This document shows positions 36,401 through 48,200 of a stretch of DNA of 64,000 nucleotides, piece after piece. Numbering within the stretch: the stretch's first letter is position 1; each line of letters opens with the position of its first letter. The position numbers and the translations under genes were made by a program. The DNA comes from Sycon ciliatum (Eukaryota > Porifera > Calcarea > Leucosolenida > Sycettidae), in assembly GCF_964019385.1 (NCBI RefSeq), contig NC_088650.1, positions 24,819,711 to 24,883,710 of the forward strand, in the 5' to 3' direction. The notes under the pieces were generated by a model. That model had not been told where the DNA came from. It did no database searches and was given only the letters and a program-made list of their open reading frames with translations.

Positions 36401-39400
36401 GAGCGAGTTTATGCATAGATTTTTCTTGATTTAATGGCTGCTTTATTGTTTGAGTATTGCATGAGTCGTGTTACTCTAAGCTACTAGTACTTGCGAATTA
36501 GTGTGCGTGTGTGTGTGTGTGTGTGTGTGTATGTAAATAGTGGCGGTCATTTAATGAGCCCTGCAAGCTGTTGAATGGTGTAATCCCAGCACACATTGCT
36601 ATGTCTAACATGGCTGTTCGCTGTCATCGCTTCCGAGATGGGCATGCCGTTGTCTGAGTCTGAGTGTGTGTCTGATTATGCTGTGCTTCCGCAGTGTGTA
36701 CTACGACGATATATGTCTGAATACAGACCCGTGCATGTCCACGCCGTGTCACCTTGATGCGACGTGCACGCCGGTGCATTCACGAATTGAACCGTACTAC
36801 CTGTGCACGTGTCGGGCAGGTCTGACTGGCAGTACTTGCAATCAGGTAACTACTTAGCTCAGTAGCACTGCTATTCATGCAAACTTGACGCCCTCTTTCA
36901 AGCTCAGGTTTAGATGTATCCATAATGTAGAACGTGTGGTTAGTTTATTAGTATGAAACAAATGAAACAAATGAAACAAATGTAAAAGGACACTTGGATA
37001 TGGCTCATTGGTATGAGGGAAAGATGCGAACGGGAAAAGTCCGAAGAAAAAACTGACTGTCACCACCACTGGATTTGAGTTATTAGTTATTCATTAAATG
37101 TACATGTATTTGTATCTTATGTAGGATCTGAATGAGTGCTTGAATGAGGAGCTGTGCCGCAACAATGGCACCTGCGTCAACAATCATGGTAGCTATAGCT
37201 GCTCCTGCAAGCCTGGCTTCACTGGCAGCCAGTGCGGAACTAACGTGGATAGATGTGCTTCGCAGCCGTGTGTACACGGTACTTGTCAGGATCAGACTGC
37301 TGCCTTCTCCTGTTCTTGTGCTGCCGGTTATACTGGTGAGTGATTTATGATCTCATCTACCTATCTCAAACTCTCTCACTTTCTCTCTCTATCCCCCCCC
37401 CCCCCCCTCTCTCTCTCCCTCTCTCTCTGCGCGTGTGACTACGGTTGATATCATAATAGCTATGTGATAAGTGATGCAGTGAAGAGTTTAGCTGTACTGT
37501 GTGCTTCCAAAGGAGTAAATTTGCTGCACGTTTTGATGCATTTCTCAAGTGCACTGTAGTGTGTACAGTGGTCCGAACTAGCAGTTGTGTTTCACTTATT
37601 CTAGCTCCATGGACCTGCAAGGTTTGGTGAAACGGCCAGCTTGCCTCTAATACTCACGCCTTCCACCCCTTCACCGCACCATGGTGCCCCTGAAGGTGGT
37701 AGCTGTGTTGAATTATTGTGCAGCTCCTGTAGGTCGTAGCGCTACATTCACCAGGAGGTGTGACTAAGGTGAAAGGTTATCATCTTGCTGCTGCCCTGCT
37801 AGATGCAGCCATTAGCTGTTGTTGACACTTTCGACGGGCGCAGCTGCTACATATGGCTTGTGTTGGCCGGTCTATGGGTCAGTTGTGTAATGTTACTGTG
37901 CACACTATGTGTAGTGTGTGTCTTCCTTTAGTCCCTGACCGTTGGTGACGTTTCAGTTTCCTGCTGTCGCTCCGCCGCTCTTCCTCCCTCGTGCTTCGTC
38001 AGTTCATCCGTGAACCGTCTTCTTCGTTGCTGCAAGTGAGCCAGCAAGCAAGGTCGCTCAGTGTTAGCCTGCTTCATGATGGTTTCCGTGTCCACCATTG
38101 TTTGTCCTCGCTCCGGGCAGAGGCAGCAGCCGCAGCAAATACCAGGCGCCACTGCCAGCAATGCCGTTCAGGCCGAGAAGCTTCGCTGGCAGGCCCGCCG
38201 TGCCTACATGGCCAGTGATTGGCACCGCCTGCGCGAGTGTGTGCTCAGCATTGTCCGGCTTCAACCGGGCCTGAACGTCGAGGAACGTTTCTACTTGGCT
38301 GTCAGCCAGGATAGCATCTGCCAGTCGTTGCTGGATTCGTACACCGATCTGTGTGCATTCGACAAGCGAAATGCTGATGGCGGTGCAGTGTTTCTGGAGA
38401 AGGACCTGAATCATGCGTATCGTGTGGAGGTTGCCAATGAGCTGAAAAAGATGTGCCAGGATTTGCTTGGCTTACTGCTGACTACTCTCTTGCCCTACTC
38501 CCTGGACATGGAGGCTAGAGTAGACTTTCTAAGGATTAAAGCCTCCCAGCACGTCTTCCTTGGATTGGTTAGCAAGGCAGATGAAGAGTTTGAGTGGGCT
38601 CGGCTATCCTTCACGTCGGCATGGCGCAAGGCTCAGGCACTTTCGGCGACCAGCGTGAGCCGTCTCACCACTGCTCGTAGCCTCTCTGAATTTCTCCTGA
38701 CGCATCGCAAGCGGCCCGACCTGGCTTTGAGTGTAACGCTTGAAGCGCTGCGTTCCTACGACAACTCCTTGAAGATTCTGAATATCTACTTGCCCGAGCC
38801 GCTTCATCCGGTTTCCACGCATCTGGTTATGTGTATGCGTCATGATGCGGAACGCTGGGCCACGGCACGGGACCAGCGCCGTTTGTCACTCTCCTCCTTA
38901 CGTTCAGTGGTGCGTTCCTTGAGTCGGCGGCGGGCAAAAAGGGCATCAGCGAGTTGATCTTTACCCTGGCCACATGGCATGACATCAGCGTGTTGATTGT
39001 TTCCCCGACTAGAAGTAGTTCAGTTCACGTCCTGACCTGCTCAGTTCCATACTCTTCATGTCCAGCTTAGTCAGTCCATGTGTTGTAAGAAGGTGAGGCA
39101 ACACATGGAGTACACATGTTTCCTGCGCTGTATTGCCTTTTCGTTGCACTACACGTTTGCAGGGAATGTACACTGTAGCATGTACCCTTGTCACCCTCCC
39201 CCCCCTCCCCCCCCCCCATTCCTTCTTGGCTTCGACCCGTCCCATACCTGCCATACCTGCAACCTTGGTTCGAGCCTGACCCCACATGATCCCCCCTCTC
39301 CCTTTCCTTTGACCCACCTCGTACATGCACGCCTCTTCCAGCCCAACCCCACATTATTTTGTGTATTGCCAAGCACCGATGGCTGTATCCTTTCAAGAAC

Positions 39401-40987
39401 TCGAATAGTACTTGCCTCAAGTCAGCGCAGCATTGTTGTCACAGTCCAGGCCTATTGTTCATGGTTGAATTCTACTATCCTGAAGTATGCTCTTTTCTGT
39501 TATGCATATCTAGTAGGAATGGGGCAAAGTCTTCAAATTTCAATCATACATTTTTCTGTAGACTGTATGTTTACAAACAGTCCATGGTAAAACTTGTGCT
39601 CATTTTCTGCAGTGGTGATTATGTGCATTATTTGGTACATTACAAGCTCTTTGCACTGAAACAATTGCTGTGTCTTGGATCAGTGTGCATATTCACTGTG
39701 AGCATACTGTACAAGTGACAAGCTGCCTGCGTCTGCCTCCACACCGCGTTAATATGTGCATAATAATTCTATGCTGTACAAACCCGCTATCAACTGTTTG
39801 TGTGTGCGCTGTGAGTGGTTTAGAAGAGTCTTACACCTCTTCAGGAGATATGACTCATATGAGCCACATCTGCCGGCTCATTCAGTGGATGAATGTCGTC
39901 AGCTATTCAGTTGAAAAACAAGAGAGTGTGTGTGTGTGTGTGTGTTTGTTTGTGTACTCAATATGTACCTAGGTGTGCACTGTGAGACATCCGTGAACGA
40001 CTGTATCGAGAAGGGTTGTTACAACGGAGGAACGTGTGTGGACGTGCACAATAACTACACGTAAGGTTTTGAGTCTGCGCTGTCTTGCACTAGGCTAGAA
40101 CACAACCCTCTGGCAGCTTAATTCGTTATTTCAGGCTCAGGAGCCCACCATTATGCGCAAGGGAATTCACCTATAGGTAGTCCTGCACCAACAAGAAAAG
40201 GATGAAAATCGTGTTGTAAATCCGTAATGGGCTTAGTCTGTATGCTGGTTTAGATGAGTTGTGAGCCACAGCAGTGCACTACATAGCGCGATTTAAAATA
40301 GTTCAACAAGCGATAAGCATAGTAGCTGGTTGTCTGCCACTTGATCAGGTGATGCCTGTTGAAGGTTCAAAGTTGGAAGGTCGTACTTGGTTTCGTGACG
40401 GCACTTTCAGACAAGTTCACTCCTTTTGTTGACGGATACTGTGTACGACTTGGATGAATGCGCGATCACCAATTTTCCTGCGAGGCGTAAATTGCACTTA
40501 ACCAAAGGTGCAGTTTATGCCTTGCAACTTCGAGCCTTCAACAGGTATCACCTGATCGAGTGGCAGACAACCAGCTACTATGCTTATCATGTGTTGAACT
40601 ATTCTTCACGCTATGTTGTGCACTGCTGTGGACCACACCTTTACTTTGTGGGTATGTAAACCAGCAACCATATTTCTCTCGTTACTGTTGTCTAATGATC
40701 GCCTCGTGCATGAAACTCTGAGTTACGACTCAATATCCATCTTTTCTTGTTGTAAGTAGCTCTGCCCTTTGGCATCAAGCACTCAATTTTTGACCTACCT
40801 GGAACCTTTCTCTTTTGTTGTTGTGTAGTTGTGCATCTACTTACACATCGTAAGTCAGTGGCTGAAGATCTGCTGTTGTTGTTGCTTTAGATTGTTGATG
40901 CTCGGATAGCCAGCATGCTTTTTTTTTGTGTAATTGTCTTAGCAAAGACATGTACTGGTATGTATGTGGAACATGGCCCTCTCACGC

Positions 40988-41031
<44 letters not shown>

Positions 41032-42312
41032 GTGTATCTGTGCGCTGGGATACACCGGGCCATTCTGCGCTGATGATGTCGATGAGTGTCTAGCAGCGCC
41101 CTGCCAGCGGAATGGCACGTGCGACAACTACCCGGGAGTCTACCGCTGCAAGTGTGTCAGTGGCTTCACTGGCAAGCATTGTTCTCGTGACGTGGACGAG
41201 TGCAGCACAACGTGAGTGTGCATTTGTCAAGAAATCCCGTATGCATGATCCATATTGGCTGCCATGACGTATATGTATTCAAGGAACCAAGGTGTGGTAG
41301 TTTCACATGAAGCAATCATTCAGGCTTAGTTGTCTATTGTTCGATTGTGGGTGTCATATGCCAGTTACTGGTAGTTAGACAGACTATTAACATCAGTCAT
41401 CAATAATTTGGTGCTTTCATGTTCATTTCAAAATTGTACTTGTATTTTGTACTCCTGCAGTTTTCCTGTACCATTCACATGCAGGCACTGATTTCCCATC
41501 TCTAAACTTAGGTTGCAATGGTGAATGTCTTCGCATGGGTATATTTCATGTCCTGTATTGCTGTGTGTTGTCTATCATTTTATGTCTTGTATTCCTGTGT
41601 GTTGTCTGGCATCATGTCCTGTGGTAGTCCTTGCAAGCACAGCGGCGTGTGCAGTAACACGGTCGGATCCTACACGTGTGCTTGTCTGGCTGGTACCACC
41701 GGTGATGACTGTGCTGTGGACGTGAACGAATGCTCTTCATCACCGTGTCTCAACGGAGGCACGTGTCAGCAAAGAAACTGGACCGTGTCGATTACCAGTA
41801 CATACCACTGTCTGTGTCCACCGCAATACACAGGTAGGGCGACTGGTTCAATCTGGACTAGTGCTGCATGGCTTCTCTCCAGGCGTGTCTCTGAGTACAT
41901 GAATGCAGCTCTCACTGGGGATGTTTTTCTTTTTGCCTTTCCTCTCCACTCTCCCTTGCCCCCAATATCCTTCTTTACTTTGCCCCTTGCCCCTTGCCCT
42001 TTCTCCATTAACCTGTCCCCTGGAAAATCGTAACAGTATGTATACCCAGGTCTAGTGGGTATGTCAATTCAATGACGTCATGAGGAGACGATGCACATCC
42101 AGAGTCTAACACAGTGGACTTCGTCTCATAGTAGGTGTGATGTACCTTTTTGCCTCCACAGACTAGTAGGTGAACTGTATTCAGAGGGGCAGTTCTGCAG
42201 TGTTCATTCACTTATAACAACACCAGCATGTCACAGACAGTCCAACAAGATGATCCTATAGTAGCTACAAATTATATCTGTGTGATGTGCTTTAGAGTTG
42301 GAACAGGAACGT

Positions 42313-42381
<69 letters not shown>

Positions 42382-42695
42382 CCAGCACTGCACGCTTCTT
42401 CCGACGCCTTTTCAATACCGTACATTTCACTTAATTCGGTGGTACTGTGCCGGCCATGTGCAGGTACGCGTTGTGAAACTCTCTGGGATGACTGCTACGT
42501 TGATGCTACGCACACACATTGCCTGAATGGTGGCACGTGTCATGATCAGGTTGGGACATTCCGGTGTTCATGTCCTGCTGGCTACACTGGCGTTCATTGT
42601 GAGACGGATGTCGACGAATGTCTTCCGTCACCGTGTCTCAGCGGTGCGACATGCCACGACATGGTAAGACCTCGGTGGATCCACACTGCATCCGC

Positions 42696-42749
<54 letters not shown>

Positions 42750-45137
42750 GTGTATATGTGTGTGTGTGTGTCTCAGTTTAGGTCTGTCCAGAACTACACG
42801 TGTCTTTCTGCCTCCGTGAGCAACTTTGGCCTTGGGATTAGACACAGATATAATAGGCTGCATAGATGTCCATGTGGATTTGTTGTACAGTAACACTATA
42901 CTTTAAACGTACTCCCCAGAGTGTTCAGGGAGACTGGACGCACGATGTAGAGCAGTTTTATGTGGCACTCATCTAGATTAGCTTCCACTGCATGTAGTCT
43001 GATGTTTTCAAGTGGCTTTCCTCCAAGTAGCTAGTTATCAAGAGCCTGCTTCAATGGTACACTATAGAATAATCACCGATAACGTGATGTTGGAAATTGC
43101 TGTTCGATTATGCTGTTGTTCTTGTCCTTTCCTGGTCCAGGTCAACGCATTCCAGTGCACATGCCCTGCTGGGTTCACCGGGTCGCAGTGCCAGAGCAGT
43201 GTCATAGACCATTGCCGTACAGCACCCTGTCCACACCATTCCAGCTGTACAGACACACCGAGTGGCTACACTTGCCAGTGTGCCAGCGGTTACACCGGCG
43301 TACAATGCCAGATTGACATCAACGAGTGTGCGTCACAGCCTTGCCGTAACGGTGGTCAGTGCAGCGACTTGCCTGGAGGTTTCAGTTGCTCCTGCACCGG
43401 AACACGTTACGCGGGCGATCGGTGCGAGATAAGCCTCTGCGACCGGCACTGCACCGCGGACAACACAAACAAGTGCATAGCGGACACGGCAATTCCAAAT
43501 GGTGTCCGCTGCCAGTGCCTGTCGGGCTACACGGGGTCGTCATGTGACAAGGAAACGGACGAATGCAAGCCCGACCCGTGTCACAATGGCGCTGTCTGTG
43601 AGGACAAGGCCAATGACTTTAAGTGCAAGTGTGCACCGGGATTCATGGGAAAGATGTAAGTAGTCATGTAGTGCACCGGTCAGCTGCTTGCTACTATCTC
43701 CTCTGTGTGAGCAAAAGTCTGGCCATCAGGGTTTTGTGTATTGGAATGATTTTGAGATACATGTGCAGAGGGATTTGATATACCTGTATTGAAGCTGCTA
43801 CTATCTCTTCTGTGGGCATCTGATAGTCATAAGGGTTTAGTGTTTTGGAATGATTTTGAGATACACCTGTACGGAAGAGTTAGATAGACCTGTATGGAAA
43901 TGTACTTGTGAACACCTCCATTCCCTGTTATATACAAGTATACGATATCTTGTATATAGCTATCCGTCACTGCAGCAACGGCATCCCGGTACATGTCAGG
44001 ATTAGTGCGCATGCGCAAGGAGTCAGGTTGGTTCTTGTTCATGGAGTAAGAGTTTGGAAATGTACCTTGATTGAGATTCCCTTGTTGTGTCTTTGGAAAG
44101 ACATAAAATTCCCCGAACAGGCTCTGAGCTGCACGAAAGCCTGTTCCGGGAATGGAGGTGTTAACAAGCGGAAAGAAAGCGTTACAGTGGAGTCGGAGAG
44201 TATTAAGGAATTGTATTGAAATGATTGTGATATACCGGCTGTTAGTAATAATAGTAGTACTGAGTGCAATGCATTTGCTAGCCTGTATCAAGCTGATACC
44301 AGTGTTACACGCACTTGGATGTTGTGTCGGTGTTTCAGGTGTGATGTCGACGAGGACGAGTGTGCACTGCTGCGTCCCGCGTGCGTTGTCGGCTCCTGCA
44401 ACAACCACCACGGTTCCTACAGCTGCATGTGCCCGGACGGATTCAGCGGCTCACGCTGTGAGAACAATCTGGACAACTGTGCTGCGGCGGTGGCAGCAGT
44501 GACAACGTCCGTACTGTGTCAAAACGGCGGAAGCTGTATTGACGGCGCTGACCATCATACCTGCATCTGCTCGGCTGGCTTCATCGGTGACGAGTGTGAG
44601 AAGCGAAACGAGACGGTTTCCGGTAAGCCCACTTCGCCATGGTTAACGCATGTCCCTGTTCAGGTGTGTCGCACATTTGCTGTCTGGATATTAGCAACAA
44701 GCATCATAATGGATGCATGCTTGGAATAGTCATTCGATTTTTGTGGGATACTGCTCAGCTCAGTGTCAAGTCAGTCGGCAGGAAGCGCGAACTCCGACGT
44801 TTGGAGCAGACACTTTCTTCACTACTCAGCTCATTCAAGCAAAACATCTCTTACCCCTTGCCCTCCAATGGTCAGACTTGACTGTATCTTTCAGATCTTT
44901 ATCCTTTATTTCAAGTCTTGGAAGGTCCTTTAGTTAGGCGTAGCATTTACCTAGTGAGGGATCACCAATTCAGCGTTTTACTGAAACAATGTTGAGTTAC
45001 GAAGAAAGCTGCATAATTATGTAATGGTTCGCTGTGTTGTCTGATGTATGCGTGCTTGGTATTACAGCTAACAGTATCTGCCCAAGCAGCTGCAAGTCAT
45101 ACTCGGATAACTATTGCGACGTAAGTCTTCCCATTGC

Positions 45138-45228
<91 letters not shown>

Positions 45229-48200
45229 ATGTGCGTGCGTGTGTGTATGTATGTATGTGTGTGTGTGTTTGTTTGTGTGAGTATGCGTGCGTGCTTCCAA
45301 GTATATGTATATCACAGTACCATTAACACAGTACCATGGCCACCGGTCTCCTGCATGGTACTGTTTACACACCATTCTGCAGATCATGTGTGCGGCAAGT
45401 AGGCCACACATCCCGTACTCTGCACTGCGCTTTTGGAAATGGTCCCTTCATGCTATAGTGTGAGTCAACCAACAATTCATTGAACTGTTTTGAAACAGTT
45501 GCGTCGGGATAGGTTTGATATTTCTTCCCTCACATGGAGATGTGTAGACAGCACTGGTGATGTGTTTTCTGACTCTGTTTGCTTGTTATAATAGCACTAT
45601 GACAGTTTTCTAAGGAGTCTTGTAGCACTTTGTGTGTGCGGTTTCACTTCTATTTCTGGCTCATTGATGATCCTTTGCTTGTCTCTGCTACATGCAGCAA
45701 GCATGCAACAGGGCAGCTTGCTCGTGGGACCGTATGGATTGCTCCCTGCACTTCAATCCCTGGCTGCAGTGCGCCCATGTAGCAACCTCTGATGGCAAGA
45801 AGTGCTGGGAAGTGTTCGAAGACGGAGTATGCAATCAAGAGTGTAACTGCGATGTGTGCAATTTCGACGGAAGAGACTGTGAAGCCATGGAGCGGACATG
45901 CAAGTAAGAATATGATTCCTAAGTGTCTTTAGTCGTTATGTCAAAGGCAAGGATGCATACAGGCACCAGCTTTGCCTCACTTTTCTGTAGACAAACATTT
46001 CTCCAGCGTTCCGCTTTGATTTTTGGGAAATGCATGATTCTTCATGTCACTGCTCTCTACGTTCCTTGCATGCCACATTCATTCACTTTGATGATGATTT
46101 TGATATGCTTTCTGCAGTGATTTATCCACATGCGAGAATGACTTCAACAATGAGAAGTGCAACGAAAACTGCAATTCTCTGGCCTGTGGCTGGGATGGTG
46201 GCGATTGTGTCGATGCAACAATACTGGTAAGATGCTGCTGTAATCGCCGATGTTGGTTTGATTTCCGGTGTGTGTGTGTGTGTGTGTGTGCGCGTGCGCG
46301 CGTGCGTGTGTTGTAGCACTTTGTGTGTGAGGTTTCACCGTCATTCCCTGCTGCCAGTTTGCCTGTTTTCCGTGTACTAACGTTAGAATGTGTGGACGAG
46401 CCTGTTTGAGCAGCACTAACTTGCTTGAAGGAAGACTTATAGTTCACCTGTGTGTGGCATCTGTGTTTCATGCAGTTGGAAGGAGAGCTTTGGATGATAG
46501 TGGATGTTGATGTCAAGCACTTCACCCGAGAGTTTGCCCAGTCGCTGCGCTACAACTTCAGCAAGTTGCTGCGTGGTATCGTTGTCATCGAGGCAAACGT
46601 ATCTGTCGACGGCAAGGCTGTAGAGGAGATGGTGAATGAGGTGAGACCGGCGCTTCGGGATCTCACAGGATTCCACAGAAAGTCATAGCATGCAGTATTA
46701 GGTCATTTCCAGGTGTATAATAGTGACTTCAGCCTTGGCTTTGGGTTCTTTTGAAAGGCAAGGAACAGTGCAACCCTAGGACCTCAACTACTGGACTGTG
46801 AACTGGCTCAGAGCACTGGACTGGGAACGGGATGGTGTTGTGTTGCGGAGCACTAGCATGTTCATAATTCCGGATGCCATTGGACACCGAATCATCGGAA
46901 TCATCATGCACACACATGCCTAACTCAGAGTGATAGCTGCAAGTAGAGTGAGACTGTTTGCTCCCTGCTCATGATGATCGTCAATTGTACTCACTGTAGT
47001 AAAGCTTTGTGGCTATACGTACGTACATATTTCGCTCCTGCTCTTGTAGCAGTTGAGCACTCTTGCGTGGGGTAGTGCCTTTGCTGATTGCGTTATGCAG
47101 AGCTCACTGACTTGTCAGTTTGAGCACTCTGGCAAGGTACGTTCGGGCCTGATCGGAAATTTTTATTTCCATTGCTTTCAGGTTCGGCCTCATTTTCTCT
47201 GTGCTGCGCTGATGAGTTCAAAAAGAACGAAACAGCATGCTGTCCGCAGATTGAGTATTTCGCTCCTGCTCTTGTAGCAGTTGAGCACTCTTGCGTGGGG
47301 TAGTGCCTTTGCTGATTGCGTTATGCAGAGCTCACTGACTTGTCAGTTTGAGCACTCTGGCAAGGTACGTTCGGGCCTGATCGGAAATTTTTATTTCCAT
47401 TGCTTTCAGGTTCGGCCTCATTTTCTCTGTGCTGCGCTGATGAGTTCAAAAAGAACGAAACAGCATGCTGTCCGCAGATTGAGTATTTCGCTCCTGCTCT
47501 TGTAGCAGTTGAGCACTCTTGCGTGGGGTAGTGCCTTTGCTGATTGCGTTATGCAGAGCTCACTGACTTGTCAGTTTGAGCACTCTGGCAAGGTACGTTC
47601 GGGCCTGATCGGAAATTTTTATTTCCATTGCTTTCAGGTTCGGCCTCATTTTCTCTGTGCTGCGCTGATGAGTTCAAAAAGAACGAAACAGCATGCTGTC
47701 CGCAGATTGAGTACATACATGTATGTGTGTATGTGTGTTTCTGTTTTCCGCGCTGTGTTGGTGCCTAGCTAATGTCCTCGGCTGTAGAATCTGGATCACG
47801 CTCAAAACGAAGCAAACAACAGACCAATCTGCTGGCGCGTTACTCTGGAAGGAACTTGTAAGTGTTTGTGTTTGCTGGTTACGCCCTCTTGATGTGTTCT
47901 CGGAGATGAGTAAGCACATCTTTGCGTGTGCTTATAATATTACCGACGCGCGCGCACGCGCGCTTGTGTGTGTCTATTCATGTGTGCGTTTGTCTATGTG
48001 TGTGTAAGTGCATAATTATGTGTGTGTGTGCCCATTCATGTGTGTGTATACTTGATTTGGTGCATGGATGTGCAAGCATGCGGGTCAATAGCACTTGTGT
48101 GGCTTGGCAGATTATCCAGCCATTTGAACCACCAGGGCACTGGTTTAGTCTGATGCATGCATCTGTTTTGTTCTATTATTCTTTGTGTGTGTCCACAGTA

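Larger units (their letters stand above)
47027..47711 (+). mobile_element. Family 1 hammerhead retrozyme, tandem trimer inside a Notch intron
   Basis: Three 228-bp units, 685 bp, ending with GCAGATTGAG and flanked by a short TACATA repeat that is the likely target duplication. All three ribozymes are intact and transcribed in the same sense as Notch. The element fills most of the intron between exons 17 and 18, and its last base is 57 bp from the exon 18 acceptor junction. The three units are nearly identical to one another. Confidence 0.9.

Noticed and set aside
45034-45411. Cys/Val-rich and Thr/His-rich frames in a Notch intron
   Set aside because: They are translations of the (GT)n microsatellite joined to exon 14 sequence.
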